Positions 1 to 12,800 of a DNA stretch of 64,000 nt are shown one piece after another (the stretch's first letter is position 1; each line of letters starts with the position of its first letter). Location of the stretch: assembly GCF_901000735.1 (NCBI RefSeq), contig NC_081548.1, positions 10,723,444 through 10,787,443 of the forward strand, given 5' to 3'. Origin of the DNA: Corylus avellana (taxonomy: Eukaryota > Streptophyta > Magnoliopsida > Fagales > Betulaceae). A program made the translations under genes and the position numbers. The notes below the pieces were generated by a model. It did not search any database, was not told the origin of the DNA, and saw nothing but the letters and a program-made list of their open reading frames with translations.

Positions 1-2950
1 TGCGCTTGTCTCTGTGTAGTGACTATTTTTATTTAATTTCAAAAAATACTGCAGAGACTCAGCTGGTTGGAGTGAACGAATCCAATTTCGAACTCCACCT
101 GCGGGAGGATCAGATGAGCTCAAATTTTTAGCATTTGGCGATATGGGAAAGGCTCCCCATGATGCTTCTGTCGAGCACTACATTCAGGTAGGATGCATTT
201 TCTGTTGCAAATAGAAAGACCAGAAATTTTTTTCTGACAAAACCTTCAAGGTTTTCTTGTTTAAGCACATTCCAATGAATTAGCAAAGTCTATAACTAGC
301 AAGTTGTGCATTATGGTGATTCTAGTCTTTTACTTCTAACTCGAATTTCAAAAATGAAAATTGATACTTCTGGAATCACAAAACTAACTGATACTACAAA
401 AGCAGCTCATGTAATAACCCTGTTTTTTTATTTTGTGATACATAGCCAGGGTCCCTCTCAGTGATTGAAGCCATCACCGATGAAGTAGATTCTAACAAGG
501 TAGACTCAATCTTCCACATTGGAGATATAAGCTATGCCACTGGCTTTTTAGTTGAATGGGATTTTTTCCTTCAGCAAATAAGCCATGTGGCATCACGAGT
601 TTCTTACATGACTGCAATTGGAAACCATGAGAGGTACCTTTTTCAGCTGCATACTTTAATAATTATTGTTTCTGTCATTCCAGATAAAAGTAAATTCACA
701 AGTAATCAGTTTTGGAATTTGAATTATATTCATTCCCAAGTCTATTTCTTGGGTTAACTATGGTTGACATGCACGTGGGGTTTGCTGTTATATCTGCATA
801 TGTTTTCTTTCTTTTAGGGATTACATAGAGTCGGGATCAGTATATATAACTCCTGATTCAGGAGGAGAATGTGGAGTTCCTTATGAAACTTACTTTCCCA
901 TGCCAACCCCAGCAAAGGATAAGCCATGGTATTCCATAGAACAAGCAAGTGTTCACTTCACAGTAATTTCTACTGAGCATGATTGGTCACAAAATTCTGA
1001 GCAGGTTAGAAACAAATGCTTTATATCCTTTATGTTTATCTCTTAATCTAATCTGATATCACTTTCTTTCAAATCTATGCAAATCTTTCAGTATGAGTGG
1101 ATGAAAAAGGACATGGCTTCCATTGATCGATCAAAAACTCCTTGGTTAATTTTCATGGGGTATGTGAATCTTACATATATGTACATTGTTCTTCAAGTTA
1201 ATGTTGGTGCTCTTGAAGATGCCATCCGAGTGTGCATGTGTGTTTGTGGACGTGCGTGGCATGTGCATGTTTATGGTAGTAAAGTCCTTTCGGAGAACTA
1301 ACTTTGTTGGCCTTGCATATCATTTCAGCGTATGGTGTGTAATTTGCCATGGAAATCAGGCGTATATAAATTTTCAATCCAACAGAAATATAATTTACAT
1401 TATTTTTTAATGTAAAAACAAAGGAATTTAAATTATTACCACGAATGATTTCATGTCTAACTCCACCACATAATGTTATATTATTAAGGGTTGCAGACTT
1501 GCATTCAATTGCCCAGTGCAAATGGCCTCAATTACCCTGTTTCTTCATAGCATTTGAACTTTCCTTTACACTAAAAAAGGTAAAAAAATCAAATAAAATA
1601 CGAGAAGAAAAGCCTATTAATATGAAAGTTTACTCGATTTCCCCCAATCAACAAGAGTTCCTCTTTTGACTTATTGCTGCATCATAGTTCCACCATATTT
1701 CAAATTATTCAAATCTGCAATTTTTATAACAAACTCAAGAAATGAACCCCCTTATCAAGGTGAACTTAATTTCACCTGCAAAGTAAATTTACTTAACCTG
1801 GTGTATTGTACTATTCTTACTTATATAATTAACTGTGCCTCCATTACTAACTAGGTGGATACTGTGGATCCAAACAGTATTGATGAAAGGCAATTCCTGC
1901 CTCACATAATAGTTGGGCAGATAATACTTGAGAGAGTCTTCATATGAGGTTTTAATATAGATGTTAGAACACCAGCTTAATTCAGATATAACTATAGCAA
2001 TGCCTCGATGTTTTCACAATTATTTTCAGATACACGTTAAATCCTTGTAAAATCCCTTTCTTTCCAAGAGAGGGAGGTGAACTCATGATGTTGGAATATA
2101 ATTTATATTGTGCCTGTGGCTTTCTTTATTTAAAATGTGTATATAACATTAAACTATCTTCTGATCTTGTAGCTATACACTCAAAAGTTCATACATTAGA
2201 ATAAACTGTATCAATTTTAAATTGCAGGCATAGACCAATGTATTCTTCCTCAGATGGTGTCTTTAACGTTGATGAAAATTTTGTGGAGGAAGTTGAACCG
2301 TTACTCTTGGAAAACAAAGTAAGTCCCTTTGGCCTAACTAGTGATCTTTTCTTTGATTATGAAATGTACTCTTTCCTTGCTTGACTTGGTATGAAATTTG
2401 CTCTGTTTGGTTGCTATTAACCAGGTAGATCTGGTTCTCTTTGGCCATGTCCATAATTATGAGAGATCATGCTCGGTTTACCAAAACGAATGCAAGGCTT
2501 TGCCTAGAAAAGATAAAAATGGGATAGACACATATGATCACAACAATTATAGTGCCCCAGTGCATGTAGTTATTGGTATGGCTGGATTTACCCTGGACAA
2601 GTTCTCAAATTATGTGAGTAAATCTCATATTTGCTCTCTCCCCCTACATATTATGCATGCATGCATATACACATGTATGCATATGTTTGATAAGTGAACT
2701 TGGTCTTGTCCCTTGGCGCAGGTGGATAGCTGGAGTCTATCTAGGATTTCCCAGTTTGGATATCTGAGAGGGCATGCAACAAAAAAAGAATTAAACTTAG
2801 AGGTCAGTTTCCATGCACTTCAAGGCTAGAATCTACCCTTGTACACATAAATTGTCTCACTCATTTTCTTCTCTTTTGCAGTTTGTAAATTCAGATACAA
2901 AGAAAGTTGACGATAGTTTTCGCATCATCAAAACTCAAGGTTCCTCATGA
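1..2950 (+). CDS. Purple acid phosphatase, 3' exons (copy A, partial)
   Basis: This is the C-terminal part of a purple acid phosphatase, a secreted metallophosphoesterase of the large plant PAP27/PAP1-like type. Exons by GT-AG joins are 55-187, 446-633, 818-1004, 1092-1159, 2228-2318, 2425-2613, 2722-2802 and 2882-2950 (TGA). The joined frame is open. The metal-ligand motifs are all present: FGDMG, GDISYATGF, GNHE, GHRPMY (split across the 1159/2228 junction) and GHVHNYER. The seven usual ligands (two D, Y, N, three H) are therefore retained, although databases often label this subgroup 'probable inactive'. The first exons lie outside the window. Positions 1-817 match 15108-15925 of copy B at about 97-98%, introns included. 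The coding part looks functional as far as it is seen. Confidence 0.9.
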
Positions 2951-4341
2951 AAGATTGTGGTCACAGAGAGAAGAGACAGATTACCTTCCCCCACCACAAA
3001 ATATCTTGGGACTTATTTACGAATAATAAATCTTGACGTGTTTTGTTCAAATATTTCTCTAACTCTTTGATTACATGATGAGCTCCAGTGGACAATGGGA
3101 TATAAATCCCATATTCATCATTTCATTCAATTTTTGAAAGTGTCTTGGGGAGCTACTTCTCTTTTGTTCTTATCACAACATTTGTATGAGAAACTTATAT
3201 CATTGGAAATGAAAATTCTCTAACAGCTAAATCCATATGCTCTGTTTGGCTTGCCCTTAAATTCTAGTAAAGCTTCAAAACTTCCAAGACCTTTAATCTT
3301 CTCATTTCCCACCTTTTATGAAATCAACGAAGGGATGTTTTTATGTTTGCATCTCAAACTGTTTTTGCCTTTTACTCATTCTGTATTTTTGTGTGTCCAA
3401 TTTTATCTACAGACAAATATGAAGGCTGGATTGGTTTGAAAATGTCATCCTAAATTCGATAATCATGCCATCAATTTCCAAATTGAATTGAACAAGATCG
3501 ATTGGCTTGGGAACATGTCTTTTCTGACCATTTCATTTAAGAATGTGAAATAAATCCAAGTCAAGACTAATATACAAAACATTGTTTTAAATCAAAAACT
3601 CTTTCTATATTACATATACTGCTACTCTCATTTACATTGCATGATATGAAAGTCCATAATAAGGACTAAAAATAGGAGTAAAAAAGGTGGTTGAAAAATA
3701 GGAATACAAATTCGTCCACAATAAGATGAATAAGGACTTAAAATAGTTCTAATCCGCCACTGACTTGCTTTGAAAACAAGTCACGCCACAATATTCCCAC
3801 TACCAATTGAACCATCACATCTTTAGTCTGCCTCCTTGGCATCTCCTCTCGTGCACTTGTGTCTTTCTTCTAGTCAAAAACAAATAGTTGAAGCCATAGT
3901 GAGTAGTATAAAGCTTTTTGTTTTGCGATAACAATTTTTAAGCACACACTCTTTCAAACGGCACTCGTTGATTTGCAAATATAAAGTTAACAAAAGAAAT
4001 AAAAAAGGAACTCACAAGAAGAGAGTAGGAATGGGCAAGAGATAGAAGTGCCGGGTACATAATGACAACCTTCTCTATAATATGTGGGACCTGCATTCAA
4101 AATTTAGGGATATATACAAAATTATTCACCTGATTGTGACTAAAAAATCTAGTTGTTCATTTAAAATTAAAGTCATATATTGAAATATATATACTCGGGT
4201 AACCAAGTTCTAAAAATGGTATAAAACCACATTTACATTTTCCAATGGTTCTTTCATAGCTAAAAACTTAAGGTTCCAATACATGAAGGACAAAGAACAC
4301 ATCCAAAAATAGAATTTAAGGGCAATTTTCACGTCTCTAAG

Positions 4342-4480
4342 TCCCAAGTGCACAATTTTTCTGCAGCCAATATGTTTCTATAAAAGCACAAATGCAATTG
4401 AATGTGCAGTTTCCCAAGTGCACAATTTTTGTGCAGCCAATATGTTTCTATAAAAGCACAAATGCAATAGAATGTGCAGT
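4342..4480. repeat. 70-bp tandem direct repeat, two copies
   Basis: The unit beginning TCCCAAGTGCACAATTTTT is present twice, starting at 4342 and 4412, with only a few mismatches. No coding potential is evident. Confidence 0.9.
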
Positions 4481-5717
4481 GAGAAAATCATTCGATTTGT
4501 GTCATTGAATTCATTACGAATAGGAGATATTGAAATAATATTGTATAAAGTAAACAGACATTTTTCGTCAACATGGATTGACTCAAATGACCAATAGACT
4601 TTCATTTTACTTCCCACAAAAACATTCATACTTGCATGAGCTGAATTGCAAATGCATCGCTGGCTGTCATTTTATCCTGGTCTAGGCACCTCTTGAAAAA
4701 TTCAATGGAAAAAGAGTCATTAATGTTCTCTGCACATCAAAACCCTCCAGAATTTCTGTTGTAAACAACAAGAAGGCACAAGACGAAATGTAAGGAGGCA
4801 AAACCAGCATACTATCCACTCTGGTTGCTCAATTGACCATTGAAAGAATCAATGTCTCATAACTTCAAATAATCAATCCAATCAAAAATTGCCCCGGTCA
4901 TTCTTTAGGCAAGGATTACTTTGCCAATTCAATCTAGGATAAAGAATCTAGGTCCTGTATTTACGATTCTTATTCCATATGTTCTAGCTGATAGCAAGAC
5001 AGGGTGTAGCATCATAACCAACCTATTCTTCTTTTGTTCTATAAACCAAAGCAATGTCTAATAACAATTCAACCCATTCCAAAGTAGCATGCAGCAAAAA
5101 CAAAGTACTAGTAACAAATACAGTCAAAAAAAAAAAAAAAGTTTATAGATACACAATCTAATCCAAAAGGCTAAGAAGCACAACACCATATGCCAAATGA
5201 AGGTCAAAATAAGAAGACACCCTATACATCTTTTCGCATAACACTTCACCTACTTAAATAGTAAATAAGGCATTCATTAAAAAATTGTGCCCACCTATGA
5301 TATTGGGAAAATCGTTTTGAGTATTGTACCCATTCTTCATTCGGAATTTCTTGATTTGAAACCTGGAATGGAGGGAGAAATCAAATCATCACAAAGTGAT
5401 CATGATTACGATGATATATAGGACAAGGTTCAATCTCCCACACAACATTTTATATTTATGGTAAAAAGAAACCTGGCTCTTTGACATACTTTTTATAAAA
5501 ATGCTTAAGTTGTCTTGATGCTCTCCGCAACTTCAGAAGAACTTTGGCCACCCTCGATGAGATATATTAGCTTCAAGTCCACACCTCTTACAATCTGAAT
5601 TTAACACCTAAAAATGTCCAGATGATCTAAAATATCAATGACAATCATAACTTTTCATACAAACATATATAAACAGAATATACACAGAGTCTCTCAAATA
5701 GAGCTAATTTTATGTTC

Positions 5718-5758
5718 AATCTCTCTCTCTCTCTCACTCTCTCTCACACACACACACA
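5718..5758. repeat. CT/CA microsatellite
   Basis: A run of CT dinucleotides passes into CA dinucleotides (about 5718-5758). It is a simple-sequence repeat and a likely length polymorphism. Confidence 0.9.
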
Positions 5759-6495
5759 GAGGCTTGTTTGTATATTAACTTTTCGAAGTATGATATAATG
5801 AAAAATCAAATGCATATTAGAGTATGTCATATACACTACAAGCTAGTTAATAAATATTCGTTTCCCTCCAATAAGAATACAGAGAGAATGACCCATGTAA
5901 TCAAGATGTTATTTATTCAAATTTTAATTGATAACACCAATGCAATGGAATGCATTTGATTATATTGGTCATAGATGAAAGATCAGAATGAGATATGTTT
6001 TTCACTTTCTGGTCTAAATCTCAAACATAATGGAAAAGGCTTGATAATATGAATTTCTCTAGCTATTGGCGCAAAACCACTCAGAAAAAGCATTTCACCA
6101 ATCTCAGTTCACCAGAAAATTTTTTACTATTCTTGTGTCCACTAATGTATTCTTTGATTGAGAAGGAAGCAATACACAGAAGTAAAAACTTCAGTTATAT
6201 ACCTTTTTGTAATGATTCGCAAATCTGTAATGATCAGTAACATGACAATTAGTGATGAAAAACTCAATGGTCAAAAGCCTTCTCTCTTTGCTTGGTCGTT
6301 TGAGTATTTTAACAAACACTTGTGATGCCGTTAACTCCACCAAGAATAGTCGCACGTTCACCATACCAACATAACAGCAGCAAGAGGGTTTTCCAACAGC
6401 AACATTCAAAAGACAGTCAAAGGAGCCTCCCATTCTGGGATGGAGAGCCAGAATGCATTGGAAATCAAAGAAGAGCCACAACCAAAAGAGTTGTC

Positions 6496-8088
6496 TTACT
6501 GAAGACCAAACACAAACTCTAGGGAGATTTGATCCATGGGCTGATTCTCCTCTGCTGGTTCTGGGTCATAGATGAACTTGCCATCAATTTTAACGCAATG
6601 GATGTGGGCTATCTTGATCCATGCTCGTCCTTGATCTTTCTTGCAGCGTTCTTTTAGCAGAGGATAGTTTGCAATATGAAGTTGCTGGAGTGAGGGAGGC
6701 AGACCATCCTCTGTAAAGGATGTGAGCTTTTCACAGCAAACGATGCGAAGATCCAAGAGTGAGGGAGGCAGACCGTCATCTGGAAAGGACATCAGCTTTT
6801 CGCACCAACCAATTTTCAGAGTTTTAAAAGAGGAGAGGTATCGAAAGCCTTTGGAAGATAAGTATTTCAAATTATGAAAGTTTCTGATGTAGAGGCAGGT
6901 TAGAGAGGCAGGCAACATCATCTCTGGAAAGGATACCAGATGCGGACATCCACCATCAATCTCAAGACGTTGAGGAGAGGTAAGCTTGTGCAATCCCCAC
7001 TCAAGCAACGACTCAATGATGTTGCAATCTCTGATTGTAAGTGATGTTAGGTTGGTGGGAAAACCTTCTTTTGGAAAGGATACAATGCCTGGACATTTCC
7101 TTATACTCAATTCTTGAAGAGATGTGATGTTGTGTATGCGGTTGGGTAGGGCTTGCATTTTCTCACAATCGAGAACCCACAGCTCTCTAAGGTTGCGAGG
7201 GAGTAACCCACCGTCCGGGAAGGAAACAAGAGTTGAGCAACTGTAAATAGAAATATGATGTAGATGGCTAAGGTTGTGTATGCCCGTGGGTAAGGATTTA
7301 AGGTTTTCACACCGCTGAATATTAATTGTTTCCAAAGACGAGTTGAAAGGGAAGCTTTTCGCCACTGACTCTAGCATTTTACAATCCCACATTTCAAGGC
7401 TTGTAAGTGTTGCAGGTAATTCTCCGCTGGATGTTAAGGATTTGAGGGATGAACAATTACAAATACCAAAGTACTCAAGAAGAGAATTGCTACTATTACA
7501 ATTGATAGTATCATCCCCGTCCAGCAAAATCTGCATATTCTTGCAATTATATACTGTTAGCTTCTCTAGAGTTGGAGGTAGCCGTCCTACTGCTATGTGC
7601 GTCAGCAAATCACATCCATAAATAAAAATATGCTCAAGACACGTGTTGTTGTACACCACTGCCTTGGGTAAAGATTCCATGCCATTGCGTGTGGATGACA
7701 TACCCTGTTGTGGCTGCTCTTTCACTTCTTCTGCCACCAAAGATACTAGTTTTTGACAATTGTGAACATTCATATCACGAAGACAGGGGAGGGGTTGTAG
7801 TAATCCCACATCATTTGACCACAAAGGCGTTAGCTCCTCACAATCTTCAATGGTTAGAACTTCTACATTCATAAACTCTTTTACTGGACATCTGAATTAT
7901 GAAATTGTTGAAAGAAACTTAAAGTTTAGTGAGGTGAAGTCCACCTTACTTTTGTGCACGACCCCTTTTGATCCTTCAATTTCTAGTTTGCAGAGCTCTA
8001 GAAAGCTTGAAATTGAAACTATCAACTGCTCACATCTTTCTATAACAACATTTTGTAGTAAAGGAAAGTGGTTTGGTAACGTCCCAAA
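6496..8088 (-). pseudogene. CC-NBS-LRR resistance protein, LRR C-terminal part, with in-frame stop
   Basis: The minus strand reads as the leucine-rich-repeat end of an RPP13-like/CNL intracellular immune receptor. It has about 15 irregular repeats of the kind 'SLxxLxIxxCxxLxSFPxxGLPxxL', with the frequent CEKL, FPDDGLP and LxIRxC signatures of this family, and it ends with TAA at 6496-6498. The frame from the gap edge (8088) to 7900 continues the same protein (LPNHFPLLQ, then VIERCEQL), but a TAA at 7897-7899 interrupts it. The coiled-coil and NB-ARC domains would lie beyond 8088. They are not found after the gap, where PAP flank sequence begins instead. It could be a pseudogene, or an intact gene damaged by a base error and the gap. 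The family is clear; activity is doubtful. Confidence 0.85.
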
Positions 8089-8188
8089 NNNNNNNNNNNN
8101 NNNNNNNNNNNNNNNNNNNNNNNNNNNNNNNNNNNNNNNNNNNNNNNNNNNNNNNNNNNNNNNNNNNNNNNNNNNNNNNNNNNNNNNN
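8089..8188. other. Assembly gap (100 N)
   Basis: A run of exactly 100 N, the conventional size for a gap of unknown length. It separates LRR sequence from PAP-flank-like sequence. Confidence 0.99.
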
Positions 8189-8710
8189 TAGTCTTCAGTA
8201 ATCCTTATAATGAAATATTGCTTTTTTCAATTTCTTATTTCCCACTTTGTACGAAATTAATTAGAGGAATGATGTTTTTGTTTACATGCATCTCAAATTT
8301 TTCTTTCATTTTCCTCAGTTTATTTATTTTTCTTAATTATGAACAATAATTTTATTGACGAAAACCGCAAAACCATCGAATAGGCTTCTAAAATCTAAAA
8401 TATTAATCAGATCTATTAGGGAAAAGTTAGGAACATATACAACAATCCAATCCAAATGAAATCTCAATTATATGTATTGACAATTAATATGAGAATCTGA
8501 TTGGTTTGAAAAATGTTGTTCTTAATTTAGATGGTTAAAAGAAAGTTAATCATGCCATAAATGTACAGAAAATTATTATGTGGCACCTGCATTTAGAAGT
8601 TGAGGATTTATACAAAAATTTATTCACTTGGTAATTGGGACAGAAAAGTCCAGTTGATATTCATTTAAAATTAAGTCATATATATATATATATATATACA
8701 CTCGAGGGGT
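8189..8710. repeat. Diverged copy of the PAP 3' flank
   Basis: The stretch at 8221-8330 (TTTCCCAC, GAAATTAA, ATGCATCTCAAA, then pyrimidine-rich DNA) parallels 3300-3380. The stretch at 8570-8705 (GTGGCACCTGCATTTA, TTATTCAC, TTCATTTAAAATTAA, ACTCG) parallels 4085-4200, in the same order. Copy A's downstream flank was therefore duplicated long ago, which implies another PAP unit once stood just to the left. A TA microsatellite lies at 8678-8698. Confidence 0.65.
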
Positions 8711-9879
8711 TGTAGACCTATAGATGAAAGAACCCAATTCTACAAGTGAACCAAGGAATTCACAACATAATATATAGCAATGATATTATATGAAGGCTTT
8801 AGCTATGTTAGTCTTTTTCTTTGTCTCACTACCCAAGAGGGGTTGGCTCACAAGCTTGCCCATCAAAGTCCTTAATTAGGCTTTATTCGTAATTGGTTTG
8901 GCTCGGGTCCAGTTCCCCAATCTATTGAGATTAGGACATGTGTATCATAACAAGATACAAAGGAATACGTGTTTCAATTCTAACGAATCTTATTTCATAT
9001 GAAATTATAAATATTTGGAGTTAGACCCAAACCAAATCCTACCATAAGCGAAAGAATAAATGGTACTTGATGTGATTCTTGCAAACTACCTTCCTTCCAA
9101 GGGATGTTATATCTTTAATTAGTCTAACAAATAATGTGTGCTACACTATAACTAGTGTTGTCCACTACCTAACTTAGTTAATATAATTGTCGGTACCAAT
9201 TATACTTTTCAAAGAGAAATGATTTATGTCAATAATTTGTCTATATTTTTTTCATATTCTCTTGTAAATTCAATGAATCAACCAATATATTTGTGAGATT
9301 CATCATTGATTTGTGTAAGGTCCACATAAGTCTACAAATATAATAAATGATTTATAAGTTGAGATGAAAAAATATGAAGAAAAAAAATATTGACTTGAAT
9401 CATTTCTCATTTTCAAATATTTTATTCTTTGGACAGCTTTCTCTAGATGACACCAAACTTAATTAATTATCCAACTCTAAAGTCAAATCAGAAGGTTAAT
9501 AACTTAATTAATTAATAAAATTGACTCTTAATATAACTTGTGAAAAAAAAAATGAAAAAGAAAAGAAAAAGACAGAATTGTGGGAAGTTATTGAAAATAA
9601 CTCAAAATTGGAGGATAAAAAAAAAAAAAAAAAAAATTGAAGAAAAGACAAAATGAACAGTTAAGCCACCTCAGTAACATCAATCATCAAAGCAACCAAC
9701 AATGTTACGTCAAGAAACCAAAACTCTCTCTATCTATCTAGTATGAGCATATTCTCTCAATAATTATTGAATTCTTAACCACATAATTATCTTCCAACCT
9801 TAGAATCTGCTGTCAATTGTCATGCCCATAAACTTGTTTTCTCTCCCTCAAACTTTCAAAATTTTCTGTGCTTCCAAAC
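8711..9879. other. Intergenic upstream region of PAP copy B
   Basis: AT-rich DNA without coding signs, containing an 18-base A run near 9619 and pyrimidine-rich sequence just before the PAP start. It presumably holds the PAP copy B promoter, but no TATA box can be assigned with confidence. Confidence 0.5.
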
Positions 9880-12800
9880 ATGTTTTCTCCTCATAATTTT
9901 CTCATGGAACCTTGGAAATATTCTTCTTGGGTTTTCAGATTCTTCTTCATCATATTACTCGTTTTCTTTCTCAGTTCTTCTTCTTCTTTGTCATGGTCGT
10001 CGTTGCACCCTTTACATATAAACTCCACCGCCATGCACCGAAACCACACTGCAATCTCAGATTTTCGGCTGTTAAATAGAAGAACATTGACGGAGTGCCC
10101 GGGCACAAGCCCTTTTCTCCAAGTTAACGTCAGCTCGAATTCCAGCCTTTCAGATGAAGAATATCTCACGGTTACCGTTAGCGGAGTTTTGTTTCCTTCA
10201 CACCGTGATTGGGTCGCCATGATTTCACCTTCTCATTCTAAGTAAGAAATTCCTCATTAATTAAAAATAACAATTACTTTCATTTATATATAATATATAT
10301 GTATTAGAGTAATATTAATTCTTTTCTCTGACATATGCAGTGTTGAAAATTGTCTATTCAATGCGGTTCTATATGCACAAACTGGTGATCTTAGCACACT
10401 TCCTCTACTCTGCCATTATCCTGTCAAGGTAAACACAATACTAATTCTTTTTTTATTTTTTGAAATCAATACTAATCAATCTAAACATGAAGCAAATTAT
10501 TTGGTATCTTAAATATGTTTGTTTCTTTAAGGGTTATTTTTATGCATTTGGCTTGCCTTAATTAGTGATTAAATAAACGGTGAAAATTATTTTATGTAAA
10601 AAAATAATTAGAGTTATTTCACAATCTTACAATCTTTACCGTTAATTTGAAGTAAACACGAGAAGAAAAAGAAGATGACAAAATTCTTTATAATTTATTG
10701 GTATCTTTATTTACTGAAATTTGAATAATTTGAATAAATTTATGACTCTCACTTAATTTCCTCCAAATTCTCAAAAATTAAAATTTTGATGAATCGTAAT
10801 TAATCCTATCAAACTTGAAATTATATTGAGAGCTATAGGCTATAGCGTGGGTCTAATGAATTATCTATCTTGCAAATCTTCCCTGTATGGTACGTAACTC
10901 AGTATAGGGTTGTCTTGCATGCAAATCTTATCCTTTAGATTTTTTTAGATTTTTTTATTTTTTATTTTTTACCACGTGACACCTTCCTATTTAAGGGAAG
11001 CCGCTCTCTTAGGAATGAAAACTAGTATTAAATCTTTAAAATTCATATTGAATCTCACATATTTAATGATGATCAGTTTGTCCATCTTCAATCGGGGAAC
11101 GCAAGAGATTGACAAATGACAGAAACAAAACATTTCTTTTACACTATAGTCCGGAGCATATAATAGAGGCATATAATAGCAAAAGGTAGATGAGATGGCC
11201 ACGTTTATAACGTGAATATCAAAGTCACATCAAGAAGCCATAACGTTCACGTAAGACAGAGGGCCTTTGTGGGTGATGCCAATGCCAATGTGGTAACTTA
11301 CAAGTTTAGCTAATCATGCAGCTTCATGCCTAGTTTTCATTAAGGCATCCTTTGTCACTTCTAAAATTTTATTCCTTTGTGTCCATCGGCAAAGGTATTA
11401 TGAAAGTGACTAATATGCTTGTCGAAGTTCTTTTCGTCTAAGTTAAATATTAGATAAGTAATGATTTAATATAGTATTATATTCACTCATATCTTATTTT
11501 AGCTAAATATTCACATGTTGAGCATCACTTATTGAAGGTGAGTTCAAGCCCATATGAATGGGAGTGTTATAATATTAATGAAATTTTAAGATCACCACTT
11601 CTTATCAACTTATCAAATAGCCGAATCCATCCTCATTTTGGACGTAGTTTTCTTTTCTTTACTTTTCTTTTTTTTTTTTTTTTTTTTTTTTCTTTGAACA
11701 AGAATCATTTATATTTTATTGATAAAAAATTAATAATATGAACTTCTTACATCACAGAGCATAAAACTCTGATAAAACATAGCTAAAAGTTATAAAATTA
11801 CAGAGTCATAGATACGATCGATGACATCAACTTCCGCTAACATATGTACAACTTCAATAATGGAACAAATCTACTCCAAGCAAACTAGATTTATAAGACA
11901 TAGGTAATCCATTTTCCCAAACTTATTTTTTCGGTTGTAAGAGATAAACCCCTACACCGATCTAATATTCCTCGACCCAAAGGTCAGGAAACAACTAACG
12001 GCATCGACCAAAGGCCAGGACAATAAAAAAAAAAAAAAAAACAAACAAACAAACAAAAACTAAAAAACAAACAAAATCTCCACCAAAAGCAGCAGCAGAG
12101 GAGCACGACATTGTCGATATCCCCGCGAAGACATGCCTTAGCTAACGAAGAGGAGTAAATCAGAGTTTGAAAAATTAGATCTAGATCTATAACAAAACCG
12201 CCATAAACGAAAACTTGAATAGACTACAAAATAGATACCGAGCACTACTACATGGGAAAGGAAGAAGAGATGAACAACTTTTGATTGAAGATTACTTTAA
12301 GGTTTATCTACATTTTAACTTGAATTTCACTCTAAAAATACATATAGTTATAGTTTAATAAATTACATCGAAGGATCGAAAAACTTGTCTATTAATCTCT
12401 TCGTAGATACTTTTAAAGATACATATCATATTATATATGGAAGGAAAACTATCTATTCTCCTTGTATTCCTCTTGAACATACAACACACCCAGGGAAAAC
12501 AAAGACAAAGAGGGTTATTAAATAATCAGGAAAAATTCACTTATATCCTTTAAATTACCGCTAAGTTGATAATGTTCTTTTAAACTTTCGAATAATATTG
12601 GGTATAAACTATCAAAATCATAATCAATATATCAAAATTAGCTTTTTAAACAATTAATACAAACATTTCCATCAAGTAAAATTCTGGATTAAAGGGGTTT
12701 ATCAATCAATTAAAAACTTCAACTTCATGCATAAAGCACCAATTTAGGGATACTATTTCACTAAAAATAAATAAATAAATAGGGTTACTATAAATCCTAA

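Larger units (their letters stand above)
2951..6495. other. Intergenic, AT-rich, no gene seen
   Basis: No convincing gene on either strand. The first 1.2 kb is the PAP copy A 3' flank. Its parts at about 3290-3380 and 4080-4210 recur, diverged, at 8210-8710. There is a 15-base A run at about 5128. The interval ends as the 3' side of the minus-strand LRR gene, and the minus-strand ORF at 6191-6481 lies beyond that gene's stop and resembles nothing I know. Confidence 0.6.

Noticed and set aside
7107..7874. Alternative open frames on both strands across the LRR region
   Set aside because: The 458-codon minus-strand LRR frame explains the sequence; the others lack domain content.
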